64,000 bases of DNA from Amphiduros pacificus (GCA_949316495.1 OX439008.1:10972501-11036500); one strand, 5' to 3'; positions 28,001 to 41,515 are shown, counted from the first letter of the stretch. Made by a program: numbers and translations. The notes: generated by a model from the sequence alone, not told the origin.

Positions 28001-31000
28001 CTTAGGAAAGGCTTGATGTAAGCCACTGACATGTATGACTGACATAAGCTGAGAGGAATCTTAGGAAAGGCTTGATGTGAGCCACTGGCATGTATGACTG
28101 ACATAAGCTGAGAGGAATCTGAGGAAAGGTTTGATGTGAGCCACTGGCATGTATGACTGACATAAGCTGAGAGGAATCTTAGGAAAGGCTTGATGTGAGC
28201 CACTGGCATGTATGACTGACATAAGCTGAGAGGAATCTTAGGAAAGGCTTGATGTGAGCCACGGGCATGTATGACTGACATAAGCTGAGAGGAATCTTAC
28301 GAAAGGCTTGATGTGAGCCACTGGCATGTATGACTGATATAAGCTGAGAGGAATCTTAGGAAAGGCTTGTTGTAAGCCACTGGCATGTATGACTGACATA
28401 AGCTGAGAGGAATCTTAGGAAAGGCTTGATGTGAGCCACTGGCATGTATGACTGACATAAGCTGAGAGGAATCTTAGGAAAGGCTTGATGTGAGCCACTG
28501 GCATGTATGACTGACATAAGCTGAGAGGAATCTTAGGAAAGGCTTGATGTGAGCCACTGGCATGTATGACTGACATAAGCTGAGAGGAATCTTAGGAAAG
28601 GCTTGATGTGAGCCACGGGCATGTATGACTGACATAAGCTGAGAGGAATCTTACGAAAGGCTTGATGTGAGCCACTGGCATGTATGACTGATATAAGCTG
28701 AGAGGAATCTTAGGAAAGGCTTGTTGTAAGCCACTGGCATGTATGACTGACATAAGCTGAGAGGAATCTTAGGAAAGGCTTGATGTGAGCCACTGGCATG
28801 TATGGCTGACATAAGCTGAGAAGAGGTTCAGGAAAGGCTTGATGTGAGCCACTGGCATGTATGGCTGATATAAGCTGAGAGAAATCTTAGGAAAGGCTTG
28901 ATGTGAGCCACTGGCATGTATGGCTGACATAAGCTGAGAAGAGGTTCAGGAAAGGCTTGATGTGAGCCACTGGCATGTATGGCTGATATAAGCTGAGAGA
29001 AATCTTAGGAAAGGCTTGATGTGAGCCACGGGCATGTATGACTGACATAAGCTGAGAGGAATCTTACGAAAGGCTTGATGTGAGCCACTGGCATGTATGA
29101 CTGACATAAGCTGAGAGGAATCTTAGGAAAGGCTTGATGTGAGCCACTGGCATGTATGACTGACATAAGCTGAGAGGAATCTTAGGAAAGGCTTGATGTG
29201 AGCCACTGGCATGTATGACTGATATAAGCTGAGAGGAATCTTAGGAAAGGCTTGATGTGAGCCACTGGCATGTATGGCTGACATAAGCTGAGAAGAGGTT
29301 CAGGAAAGGCTTGATGTGAGCCACTGGCATGTATGGCTGATATAAGCTGAGAGAAATCTTAGGAAAGGCTTGATGTGAGCCACTGGCATGTATGACTGAT
29401 ATAAGCTGAGAGAAATCTTAGGAAAGGCTTGATGTGAGCCACTGGCATGTATGACTGACATAAGCTGAGAGGAATCTTAGGAAAGGCTTGATGTGAGCCA
29501 CTGGCATGTATGACTGACATAAGCTGAGAGGAATCTTACGAAAGGCTTGATGTGAGCCACTGGCATGTATGGCTGACATAAGCTGAGAAGAGGTTCAGGA
29601 AAGGCTTGATGTGAGCCACTGGCATGTATGGCTGATATAAGCTGAGAGAAATCTTAGGAAAGGCTTGATGTGAGCCACTGGCATGTATGACTGATATAAG
29701 CTGAGAGAAATCTTAGGAAAGGCTTGATGTGAGCCACTGGCATGTATGACTGACATAAGCTGAGAGGAATCTTAGGAAAGGCTTGATGTGAGCCACTGGC
29801 ATGTATGACTGACATAAGCTGAGAGGAATCTTACGAAAGGCTTGATGTGAGCCACTGGCATGTATGACTGATATAAGCTGAGAGGAATCTTAGGAAAGGC
29901 TTGATGTGAGCCACTGGCATGTATGACTGACATAAGCTGAGAGGAATCTTAGGAAAGGCTTGATGTGAGCCACTGGCAGGTATGGCTGACATAAGCTGAG
30001 AGGAATCTTAGGAAAGGCTTGATGTGAGCCACTGGCATGTATGACTGACATAAGCTGAGAGGAAACTTAGGAAAGGCTTGATGTGAGCCACTGGCATGTA
30101 TGACTGATATAAGCTGAGAGGAATCTTAGGAAAGGCTTGATGTAAGCCACTGGCATGTATGGCTGATATAAGCTGAGAGGAAACTTACGAAAGGCTTGAT
30201 GTGAGCCACTGGCATGTATGACTGACATAAGCTGAGAGGAATCTTAGGAAAGGCTTGATGTGAGCCACTGGCATGTATGGCTGACATAAGCTGAGAGGAA
30301 TCTTAGGAAAGGCTTGATATAAGCCACTGGCATGTATGGCTGACATAAGCTGAGAGGAATCTTAGGAAAGGCTTGATATAAGCCACTGGCATGTATGGCT
30401 GACATAAGCTGAGAGGAATCTTAGGAAAGGCTTGATATAAGCCACTGGCATGTATGGCTGACATAAGCTGAGAGGAATCTTAGGAAAGGCTTGATATAAG
30501 CCACTGGCATGTATGGCTGACATAAGCTGAGAGGAATCTTAGGAAAGGCTTGATGTGAGCCACTGGCATGTATGACTGATATAAGCTGAGAGGAATCTTA
30601 GGAAAGGCTTGATGTGAGTCACTGGCATGTATGACTGATATAAGCTGAGAGGAATCATAGGAAAGACTTGATGTGAGCCACTGGCATGTATGACTGACAT
30701 AAGCTGAGAGGAATCTTAGGAAAGGCTTGATGTGAGCCACTGGCATGTATGACTGACATAAGCTGAGAGGAATCATAGGAAAGACTTGATGTGAGCCACT
30801 GGCATGTATGACTGACATAAGCTGAGAGGAATCTTAGGAAAGGCTTGATGTGAGCCACTGGCATGTATGACTGATATAAGCTGAGAGGAATCATAGGAAA
30901 GACTTGATGTGAGCCACTGGCATGTATGACTGACATAAACTGAGAGGAATCTTAGGAAAGGCTTGATGTGACCCACTGGCATGTATGACTGACATAAGCT

Positions 31001-33908
31001 GAGAGAAATATTAGGAAAGGCTTGATGTGAGCCACTGGCATGTATGACTGACATAAACTGAGAGGAATCTTAGGAAAGGCTTGATGTGACCCACTGGCAT
31101 GTATGACTGATATAAGCTGAGAGGAATCATAGGAAAGGCTTGATGTGAGCCACTGGCATGTATGACTGACATAAGCTGAGAGGAATCTTAGGAAAGGCTT
31201 GATGTGAGCCACTGGCATGTATGACTGACATAAACTGAGAGGAATCTTAGGAAAGGCTTGATGTGAGCCACTGGCATGTATGACTGACATAAGCTGAGAG
31301 GAATCTTAGGAAAGGCTTGATGTGAGCCACTGGCATGTATGACTGACGTAAGTTGAGAGGAATCTTAGGAAAGGCTTGATGTGAGCCACTGGCATGTATG
31401 TCTGACATAAGCTGAGAGGAATCATAGGAAAGGCTTAATGTGAGCCACTGGCATGTATGACTGACATAAGCTGAGAGGAATCTTAGGAAAGGCTTGATGT
31501 GAGCCACTGGCATGTATGACTGATATAAGCTGAGAGGAATCTTGGGAAAGGCTTGATGTGAGCCACTGGCATGTATGACTGACATAAGCTGAGAGGAATC
31601 TGAGGAAAGGCTTGATGTAAGCCACTGGCATGTATGACTGACATAAGCTGAGAGGAATCTTAGGAAAGGCTTGATGTGAGCCACTGGCATGTATGACTGA
31701 CGTAAGTTGAGAGGAATCTTAGGAAAGGCTTGATGTGAGCCACTGGCATGTTTGTCTGACATAAGCTGAGAGGAATCATAGGAAAGGCTTAATGTGAGCC
31801 ACTGGCATGTATGACTGACATAAGCTGAGAGGAATCTTAGGAAAGGCTTGATGTGAGCCACTGGCATGTATGACTGACATAAGCTGAGAGGAATCTTGGG
31901 AAAGGCTTGATGTGAGCCACTGGCATGTATGACTGACATAAGCTGAGAGGAAACTTAGGAAAGACTTGATGTGAGCCACTGGCATGTATGACTGACATAA
32001 GCTGAGAGGAATCTTAGGAAAGGCTTGATGTGAGCCACTGGCATGTATGACTGACATTAGCTGAGAGAAATATTAGGAAAGGCTTGATGTGAGCCACTGG
32101 CATGTATGACTGACATAAGCTGAGAGGAATCTTAGGAAAGGCTTGATGTGAGCCACTGGCATGTATGACTGACATTAGCTGAGAGAAATATTAGGAAAGG
32201 CTTGATGTGAGCCACTGGCATGTATGACTGACATAAGCTGAGAGGAATCTTAGGAAAGGCTTGATGTGAGCCACTGGCATGTATGACTGATATAAGCTGA
32301 GAGAAATATTAGGAAAGGTTTGATGTGAGCCACTGGCATGTATGACTGACATAAGCTGAGAGGAATCTTAGGAAAGGCTTGATGTGAGCCACTGGCATGT
32401 ATGACTGATATAAGCTGAGAGGAATCTTAGGAAAGGCTTGATGTGAGCCACTGGCATGTATGACTGACATAAGCTGAGAGGAATCTTAGGAAAGGCTTGA
32501 TGTGAGCCACTGGCATGTATGACTGACATAAGCTGAGAGGAATATTAGGAAAGGTTTGATGTGAGCCAATGGCATGTATGACTGACATAAGCTGAGAGAA
32601 ATATTAGGAAAGGTTTGATGTGAGCCACTGGCATGTATGACTGACATAAGCTGAGAGGAATCTTAGGAAAGGCTTGATGTAAGCCACTGGCATGTATGAC
32701 TGATATAAGCTGAGAGGAATCTTAGGAAAGGCTTGATGTGAGCCCCTGGCATGTATGGCTGACATGAGCTGAGAGGAATCTTAGGAAAGGCTTTATGTGA
32801 GCCACTGGCATGTATGACTGATATAAGCTGAGAGGAATCTTAGGAAAGGCTTGATGTGAGCCACTGGCATGTATGACTGACATAAGCTGAGAGGAATCTT
32901 AGGAAAGGCTTGATGTGAGCCCCTGGCATGTATGGCTGACATGAGCTGAGAGGAATCTTAGGAAAGGCTTTATGTGAGCCACTGGCATGTATGACTGATA
33001 TAAGCTGAGAGGAATCTTAGGAAAGGCTTGATGTGAGCCACTGGCATGTATGACTGACATAAGCTGAGAGAAATCTTAGGAAAGGCTTGATGTAAGCCAC
33101 TGGCATGTATGACTGACATAAGCTGAGAGGAATCTTAGGAAAGGCTTGATGTGAGCCACTGGCATGTATGACTGACATAAGCTGAGAGGAATCTTAGGAA
33201 AGGCCTGATGTGAGCCACTGGCATGTATGACTGACGTAAGCTGAGAGAAATCTTAGGAAAGGCTTGATGTAAGCCACTGGCATGTATGACTGATATAAGC
33301 TGAGAGGAATCTTAGGAAAGGCTTGATGTGAGCCACTGGCATGTATGACTGACATAAGCTGAGAGAAATCTTAGGAAAGGCTTGATGTAAGCCACTGGCA
33401 TGTATGACTGACATAAGCTGAGAGGAATCTTAGGAAAGGCTTGATGTGAGCCACTGGCATGTATGACTGATATAAGCTGAGAGGAATCTTAGGAAAGGCT
33501 TGATGTGAGCCACTGGCAGGTATGGCTGATATAAGCTGAGAGGAATCTTAGGAAAGGCTTGATGTGAGCCACTGGCATGTATGACTGATATAAGCTGAGA
33601 GGAATCTTAGGAAAGGCTTGATGTGAGCCACTGGCATGTATGACTGATATAAGCTGGGAGGAATCTTAGGAAAGGTTTGATGTGAGCCACTGGCAGGTAT
33701 GGCTGATATAAGCTGAGAGGAATCTTAGGAAAGGCTTGATGTGAGCCACTGGCATGTATGACTGACAAAAGCTGAGAGGAATCTTAGGAAAGGCTTGATG
33801 TGAGCCACTGGCATGTATGACTGATATAAGCTGAGAGGAATCTTAGGAAAGGCTTGATGTGAGCCACTGGCAGGTATGGCTGATATAAGCTGAGAGGAGA
33901 ACCAGGAA
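25041..33908. repeat. 59-bp satellite-like array, about 150 copies
   Basis: Head-to-tail 59-bp units, 8.9 kb in total, with low divergence. Each contains AGCTGAGAGGAATCTTAGGA, AAGGCTTGATGTGAGCCACT and GGCATGTATGACTGACATA. A marked variant (GAGAAGAGGTTCAGGAAAG) recurs at spacings near 118, 236 and 354 bp (2, 4 and 6 units), so there is higher-order structure. The reading frames reported over the minus strand (up to 230 codons) are products of the repeat, not genes. Confidence 0.98.
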
Positions 33909-33919
33909 AGATTCCCACC

Positions 33920-34375
33920 CATTTAAATTAATTGATCCCATCAATATGAATAACTTTATCGCATTAATGGGATTGATTTTATCCCATCAATATAATGATT
34001 TTATCCCATTAATAGGAATGTTTTATCCCATCAAAATGAATGATTTATTTTATCCAATTGATATGAATGAATTGATCCCATAAATAGGAATCATATATAT
34101 ATGAATGATATTATCCCACCAATTTGAATGAATTATTCACATTAAGATGAATGTTTTTTCACATAAATACGGATTATTTTAACCCATCAATATGAGTGAA
34201 TTTATCCCATTAATAAGAATGATTCTATCACATCAGTATAATGATAATATCCCATCGATATGATTGACTGTATCACATTAATGATATTATCTCATTGATT
34301 TATCACAATAATATGATTGATTTATCCTATTAATACGAATAATTTCATTAATAGAACTGATTTTATCCCATCAAT
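33920..34375. repeat. Degenerate ~30-bp tandem repeat
   Basis: Diverged units around TTTATCCCATCAATATGAATGA, with CATTAATAGGAATG variants, immediately right of the 59-bp array. It is older and less uniform than its neighbour. Confidence 0.7.
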
Positions 34376-34544
34376 ATAATGATTCAAACAAATCTCGAAA
34401 TATCTTACCGCAAATAGCAGAAAGCATATTGTATGACAGCATATATAATAAATATTATATTGAGAAATACCCAAAGGTTCCAATGATTTGAAATGGAAAA
34501 TTGAGTTAAAGTTAAAGTTGGAAATATATTTCATTCTGCTGCAG

Positions 34545-34760
34545 ACAGTGTTAAGTTAGCCAAACTGGAGAAACAGATCCTCTTGCACAACATTTCATCA
34601 TCACCATTTAAGCAGTTGATCACGGCATCACATATTTCTACTGAGTGGAAAAAACACAGGTTTTGGCGAGTATGAGAATCCAGTATAAAATAATTGGTTG
34701 CAGATAATTTCATCTTCGCCATTAAGACAGCTGTCAATCATTCACACGTCACTTTCGGTT
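34545..34760 (-). pseudogene. LDL-receptor class A-like repeat fragment
   Basis: On the minus strand one frame (34531-34737) contains CDAVINCLNGDDEMLC, matching the C-terminal half of an LDLa module: CD..., D/N-C, NGDDE acidic calcium cage, final Cys. About 110 bases upstream another frame contains MIDSCLNGEDEIIC, a second partial match. The two lie in different frames and neither has the first half of the module. I therefore read this as a decayed or partial two-repeat relic of an LDLa-bearing gene. A genuine exon of an unrecognised minus-strand gene is the alternative. Confidence 0.35.
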
Positions 34761-36074
34761 TATAACACTTGACTCGATGTATCTCTTGGTCAGTATTAGC
34801 AATAAAGAAAGAGGGAGAGTAACACCAACCCCGCCTCGTGTTATACGTGCCAACTAAGATACTAAAATTACATTGAATACATTAATTTGTGATAACAGAT
34901 TTCGCCGCGAATTAAGTGTTCTATTAAATGGCCTGTAAGTTGATGCCCTGGAGTACTTTGCTAACATACTTGATATGACGGGTAATTGAACATATAAAGT
35001 AACACATAAAGTAGTAGTAGTGCTAATGATATAATAACATGCAAATTGGCTGATATTATTCCAAGCAAAACTGGCAAAGTTTTTATGCCAATAATGGTCA
35101 TTTTTTTGTTAAGCAAGATGCATTAAGTATGTGGCTAATAGGTGGTTGGCATGTGCATTAGACATTTGAGCGCCACCTACCGGCAACGCCAATTTGATTT
35201 TCTTCTGGTCTTCCTGGCTAATTGTATGGCATTACTTGCACACGGAGAATGTGTAGAGTAGTGCATAATGTCTGAACCAATTACTGAGATTGAAGCTTTG
35301 ATTACTGCGTTGAGATAGCCCTTGTTAGGCGTGTATCACCCGCTAGTGCTAACAGGCCCCATGTTCCCTTCAGAAGTTAAAACAATGTGTGGCGTGAACA
35401 TTGGGCGCACAGGGTAAAAATATTCCCTCAACCATAGGTTCAGCGCTATGAACCATAGGGAATCTGAAAAGCTATGATAGTGTTTATATTGTGTGAACAA
35501 TGTCAATTCCCCCCCTTTACTCACATAGAACTAAAGGGATGAAAGCTTACATCACAACCTTGGATGAGATTATTTTTATTCCATGCATAAAGTTTACATT
35601 TATGACCTTGAGGTGTGGATATTTCTAATCTGTACCATCCATTCCTTAAATTCAATGTTTCAAAACTTAACCTAGCCTTACCTTAAGTAATATTTCTGCC
35701 CAAATCTGAGATCACTTGTACAAAAATCCAAAAAGCCTGTGATCCAATGGTGGAAATCAATAGTGTCCCATACAATATTATAATCCTATGCTCAGTGGGG
35801 TGGGACAATGCCTTGCAGTTCTTTGCAAATATCATGAGCAATTAAACAATAGGTGGTGCAAAATTTGTAAATTTCCTGGGGAATGATATTATTTAGAGGG
35901 TGTTCAACCACCCAACCACTGTTGTTTTCTTATTTCTCTTGGAGCACAATTTTCAACTCCATCAAAACAAATATTTTTGAAAGCTATAAGGTAAAGCTTT
36001 CAGTTTTTAAAAATGCTTTGCTATCTTATCATTGAATGGATAATATCCTTTAAATTTTTGAATGAACAGTTTTG
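34761..36074. other. Stretch without a recognised gene
   Basis: Mixed AT-rich sequence. Short frames on the minus strand (such as 35336-35524) have no recognisable motif. No repeat array seen. Confidence 0.5.
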
Positions 36075-36375
36075 TCAATTAGAGTAGAAAGTTGATTTAA
36101 CCTAGAGTGAAGTCCTCTTGCCGTTGCGAGCACCAGATGCACTCAATATCGTATATACAAACGACCACAGTTTTGTCAATAATTAGAGTAGAAAGATGAT
36201 TTAACCTGGAGTGAGGTCCTCTTGACGTTGCGAGCAAGGTAAACCCAGTTGCGCTACGAGATGCACATGAATATTCCACTGAATATCGTATACACAAATG
36301 ACCACAGTTTCGTCAATAATTGGTGTAGAAAAATGATTTAACCTGGAGTGAAGTCTTCTTGACATTGCAAGTAAG
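36075..36375. repeat. Three imperfect ~100-130-bp tandem units
   Basis: Three units share ATGATTTAACCTGGAGTGA, TTGCGAGCA, AATATCGTATA and CGACCACAGTTT. The second and third carry an additional ~40-bp internal segment. Minus-strand frames at 36097-36383 follow the repeat and are not called as genes. Confidence 0.8.
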
Positions 36376-36591
36376 ATAAACATGATGAAGTCATACAGAA
36401 ATGTGTCATCATAGTGACGTCAGACAGGCAAATGTTGTCATAGTGACATCAGACAAGTGTCAACATAGTGACGTCATGGTAACATCATAAATTATGTTGA
36501 TATGATCATGTAAAATACTGCTGTTACCTTTATGTAAGTTCCTCCCTCTGTACTGCTTGAAATACGAGTCTACCAATTAATGACTCGTATT

Positions 36592-36899
<308 letters not shown>

Positions 36900-36963
36900 T
36901 AAACCTTGCAGGCAAGGTCATTATATAGGAAACCAAACTTGGTTGATAAAGATTTCCTGAATT

Positions 36964-37395
36964 AAATTTTTGGCTTACTCAGTGACCGCTCCCTAAAACA
37001 AATGCTTAGCTTACTCAGTGACTGGTGCCTAAAATAAATGCTTAGCTTACACAGTGACTGTTCCCTAAAATAAATGCTTAGCTTACACAGTGACTGTTCC
37101 CTAAAATAAATGCTTAGCTTACACAGTGACTGTTCCCTAAAATAAATGCTTAGCTTACACAGTGACTGTTCCCTAAAATAAATGCTTAGCTTACACAGTG
37201 ACTGTTCCCTAAAATAAATGCTTAGCTTACACAGTGACTGTTCCCTAAAATAAATGCTTAGCTTACACAGTGACTGTTCCCTAAAATAAATGCTTGGCTT
37301 ACACAGTGACTGTTCCCTAAAATAAATGCTTAGCTTACTCAGTGACTGTTCCCTAAAATAAATGCTTAGCTTAAACAGTGACTGCTCCCTAACGT
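36964..37395. repeat. 36-bp minisatellite, about 12 copies
   Basis: Units contain GCTTAGCTTACACAGTGACT followed by GTTCCCTAAAATAAAT. The inner units are nearly identical and the edge units more diverged, as expected for an array growing from its middle. Confidence 0.95.
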
Positions 37396-37896
37396 AATAT
37401 GGAACAGTCTTGTCATCTTACTTTGCGATATTATAAACATTGATTAATTTAGAAAACATAGATCACATTGTTGAGCATTTTCAGTGCAGTTTAAGGCATT
37501 CCCATTTCCCCAATAGGTTTACAAAACAGTTAAGGAGGAGTATCAGTCCATATTGATGCAGAGATCTAACAGATCTCCAATACAGGCGCATATTCTGTAT
37601 GAACATTATCATGCATCTGATCTGAGTAAATACTTTAACCAGATCTCACATGTGCTAATAGTTCCCGTGGCTCCCATCAGATTGAATGATACGTTTGTTA
37701 TCACTGCTCTTATGGGTCCCGATATTTCTTTATTTGTGTTGACATTTAGGTGGAGTTTGCACTCTCAATGACTGATAGTTGTCCACAATAATGTTCTGTT
37801 TGCGATGACTCTAATCATTCTGCATCGCGGCCATATTGTTGTCATGATCTAATGGGATTTATTTTTACTTAATTATTATAAATTGATGAGACAAAC

Positions 37897-40800
37897 ATGG
37901 GATATTTTTCAGTGATATTTATAAGTTGCGTCTTCAGTTTAGCAGGTAGGTGTCAGAATATGTTGATGATGAGAGTTGTACAGTTTTATCCAGCAATCCT
38001 CACTAATACAGGGTCAGAATTCATGAAGGACTGTACGAGATTTATACAGATAGCAATAAGTCAAACTTCTCACTATCTCTGCCGTCATTGCCCTGTGATT
38101 GTAATAGACTGTGACCAGGTGTCTGACCTAGACACTGACCAGTCCATGCAACTGGTAGTACAAAGCGGGATCTGTATGAATATTCATTAATTCATTTTAC
38201 AAATCGGTCCACAGCTTCATATTTTGTGAATGTTTATGACTTGCGTCTAATCTTGACACATTTTTTCACCAATGTCGAGAAGGACTGGATACTGTGGCTA
38301 TATTTTGGTTGGACTACTACCTCCCCTCCTAGCTTTGCATTATACTGTGGCTATATGTTGTCCTACCTACTACCACCTCTCCTAGTTTTGCATTATACTG
38401 TGGCTATATGTTGTCTAGGTTACTACCTCCCCTCCTAGCTTTGCATTATACTGTGGCTATATGTTGGCTAGGTTACTACCTCCCCTCCTAGCTTTGCATT
38501 ATACTGTGGCTATATGTTGGCTAGGTTACTACCTCCCCTCCTAGTTTTGCATTATACTGTGGCTATATGTTGTCCTACCTACTACCACCTCTCCTAGTTT
38601 TGCATTATACTGTGGCTATATGTTGGCTAGGTTACTACCTCCCCTCCTAACTTTGCATTATACTGTGGCTATATGTTGGCTAGGTTACTACCTCCCCTCC
38701 TAGCTTTGCATTATACTGTGGCTATATGTTGGCTAGGTTACTACCTCCCCTCCTAGTTTTGCATTATACTGTGGCTATATGTTGTCCTACCTACTACCAC
38801 CTCTCCTAGTTTTGCATTATACTGTGGCTATATGTTGGCTAGGTTACTACCTCCCCTCCTAGCTTTGCATTATACTGTGGCTATATGTTGTCTAGGTTAC
38901 TACCTCCCCTCCTAGCTTTGCATTATACTGTGGCTATATGTTGGCTAGGTTACTACCTCCCTTCCTAGCTTTGCATTATACTGTGGCTATATGTTGGCTA
39001 GGTTACTACCTCCCCTCCTAGTTTTGCATTATACTGTGGCTATATGATGTCCTACCTACTACCACCCCTCCTAACTTTACATTATACTGTGACTATATGT
39101 TGGCTAGGCTACTATCTCCCCTCCTAGCTTTGCATTATACTGTTGCTCCCCTCCTAGCTTTACATTATACTGTGGCTATATATTGGCTCGGCTACTACCA
39201 CCCCTCCTAGCTTTGCAATATACTGTGGCTACATGTTGGCTAGGCTACTATCTCCCCTCCTAGCTTAGCATTATTCTGTGGCTATATGTTTGGTACGCTT
39301 CTACGACCCCTCCTAGCTTTACATTATACTGTGGCTACATGTTGGCTAGGCTACTATCTCCCCTCCTAGCTTTGCATTATACTGTTGCTCCCCTCCTAGC
39401 TTAGCATTATTCTGTGGTTATATGTTGGCTAGGCTACTACTACCCCGCCTAGCTTTGCATTATACTGTGGCTCTATGTTGGCAGGTGCTGATGACGGGAG
39501 GACCTACTCAGCTGTGTGCCAGCCATACTGTGACATCCTTGGCTACTTCCACCCCTCTCAACTATGTTGGAGTTCCTATAAGCCTGTTTATTGCTGCGGC
39601 AATGAGCATGACCGCTTCTGCTGCTATGACCCAGACCTGGACGTGGAGGACTTCTACCCGCCCGTCAACACGTGCCCAAGGTCATCATGGTGGCTCTACC
39701 AGTGAGTACTTTATGAAGTCATTATTGCTGTAGACTCTGTGGTGCTTAGGATATGAATTATATTTGCGTACATTTAGGGTTTTTAGGGTTTTACATTGAC
39801 CTTCCAGCAAGGCTGCTTAAATAGATTCTGTACATGTATTTGACTTGTCCCAGAGGTATCACACCTCTGGATATCTGTATGCAACCTCTCTGTATGTTAC
39901 CTCTCTGTATGTAACCTCTCTGTATTGTAACCTCTCTGTATGCAACCTCTCTGTATGCAACCTCTCTCTATGTAACCTCTCTGTATGCAACCTCTCTGTA
40001 TGTAACCTCTCTGTATGCAACCTCTCTGTATGTAGCCTCTCTGTATGTAGCCTCTCTGTATGCAACCTCTCTGTATGCAACCTCTCTCTATGCAACCTCT
40101 CTGTATGTATGCAACCTCTCTGTATGTAACCCCTCTGTATGCAACCTCTCTGTATGTAACCTCTCTGTATGTAACCCCTCTGTATGCAACCTCTCTGTAT
40201 GCAACCCCTCTGTATGTAACCCCTCTGTATGCAACCTCTCTGTATGTAACCTCTCTGTATGTAGCCTCTCTGTATGTTACCTCTCTGTACGTAACCCCAC
40301 TGTATGTAGCCTCTCTGTATGCAACCTCTCTGTATGTAGCCTCTCTGTATGTAGCCTCTCTGTATGTAACCTCTCTGTATGTAACCTCTCTGTATGCAAC
40401 CTCTCTGTATGTAACCTCTCTGTATGTAACCTCTCTGTATGTATGTAACCTCTCTGTATGCAACCTCTCTGTATGTAGCCTCTCTGTATGTAACCTCTCT
40501 GTATGTAACCTCTCTGTATGTAACCTCTCTGTATGTAACCTCTCTGTATGCAACCCCTCTGTATGTAACCCCTCTGTATGTAGCCTCTCTGTATGTAACC
40601 TCTCTGTATGCAACCCCTCTGTATGCAACCTCTCTGTATGCACTGTATGCAACCTCTCTGTATGTATGCAACCTCTCTGTATGTATGTAACCTCTCTGTA
40701 TGCAACCTCTCTGTATGTAACCCCTCTGTATGTAACCCCTCTGCATGTAACATCTCTGTATGTAGCTTATCTCATATAACTGATCTAGTGGTTTGTCTTC

Positions 40801-41515
40801 AGTTGGCGCATTATCATCAGTCTGCTGGGCACTCTCATGGTAGTACTGCTGTGTACTGCTTGCTTCTATTACTGCTGCGTCAGTCTCCTCCACCATAAGA
40901 GGACCTCCGCTGCCAGAGCGAGGAGAGGTAAGCAAACTTTACCTTTGAGGAGAATTAGATATTAAAATAAAAGATTAATTTTAGATATTATTTCCTGTTA
41001 AATATTGCGGTTGCATGGTTTGTTTTCAACATTTCAATGTTTGTACAGACAGGAATATGGCCAGCAGTGAGGACGGCGAACCAGGTGGCAGCACTGAGCC
41101 GGAGAGTGCTCCTCCCTCCACCGTATTTAACCCTCAGAGTCCCTATGCCTTCTCTCCTCCGGAATACAATTCTTTGCCAAATGACCCTCCAAAGTATTCA
41201 GACATCTGTTCGCAGCAGGAAGGATGTGTTAACCCCGCTTTTACCTTGTCACATGAGGAATGTGACTCCATGAACCATCAACATCCTGGCCCCCCACCAC
41301 CAGTACGCAATGTGCGGCCGGAAGAGGGCGCATCTAGTGGTAGGATGTGGAATGAACCAGGGAATGTTTACATTGTGTCCAGCATTCCAGATGACCCGCC
41401 CCCAGCCTATGAACCCTCTGAACCACTTGTAGATGAAGAAACTGATGGGGATCGAACCAATCAAAGAACTGATACATCGCAACCACATTGTCCTCAGGAA
41501 CAGCGAAGACATTGA
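37897..41515 (+). CDS. Shisa-like single-pass membrane protein, copy A
   Basis: Four exons: 37897-37945, 39485-39701, 40803-40927, 41049-41515 (TGA), phases 1, 2, 1, 285 codons. Exon 1 is an ATG-started signal peptide (MGYFSVIFISCVFSLA). Exon 2 gives an ectodomain with eight cysteines in the order C-x3-C-x11-C-x8-CC-x7-CC-x16-C; CCGNEHDRFCC matches the Shisa CCG...R[YF]CC core. Exon 3 is one membrane helix (IIISLLGTLMVVLLCTACF) followed by HHKRTSAARARR. Exon 4 is a proline-rich tail with PPEY, PPKY and PPAY, which bind WW domains in related proteins, plus a conserved NPAFT. Shisa-family proteins act in receptor trafficking at the ER or as auxiliary subunits of glutamate receptors; which applies here is unknown. 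VOPP1/WBP1-type proteins share the PPxY tail and are the alternative. The paralogue lies at 45262-49767. Confidence 0.85.
38290..39484 (+). repeat. 53-bp minisatellite in Shisa-like A intron 1, ending at the exon 2 acceptor
   Basis: About 22 units carry TACTACCTCCCCTCCTAGCT, TTGCATTATACTGTGGCTAT and ATGTTGGCTAGG. Each unit has a pyrimidine-rich tract followed by CCTAG and a second TTGGCTAG/GT. The last unit runs into the true acceptor (CTATGTTGGCAG then GTGCTG, boundary 39484/39485), so the exon 2 splice site is embedded in the terminal unit. Confidence 0.9.
39873..40762. repeat. 15-bp minisatellite, about 59 copies
   Basis: Unit TGTATGTAACCTCTC with GCAACC, GTAGCC and CCCTC variants, in intron 2 of Shisa-like A just upstream of the membrane-helix exon. 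Because 15 is a multiple of three, long frames stay open in several frames on both strands (one of 358 codons on the minus strand). These are artefacts. Confidence 0.97.

Noticed and set aside
31247-31939. 230-codon minus-strand frame and similar frames at 27943-32057 and 33725-33922
   Set aside because: They follow the 59-bp array (three units give 59 codons) and carry no signal other than the repeat.
25041-33908. Possible CRISPR array
   Set aside because: There are no variable spacers: the units are directly contiguous, and the genome is eukaryotic. The same holds for the 36-bp array at 36964-37395.
39859-40935. 358-codon minus-strand reading frame and companion frames on both strands
   Set aside because: They are created by a 15-bp repeat lacking stops in several frames; peptides are monotone (REVTY, RGYIQ, TERLH). 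The frame also overlaps the real plus-strand Shisa-like A exon 3.
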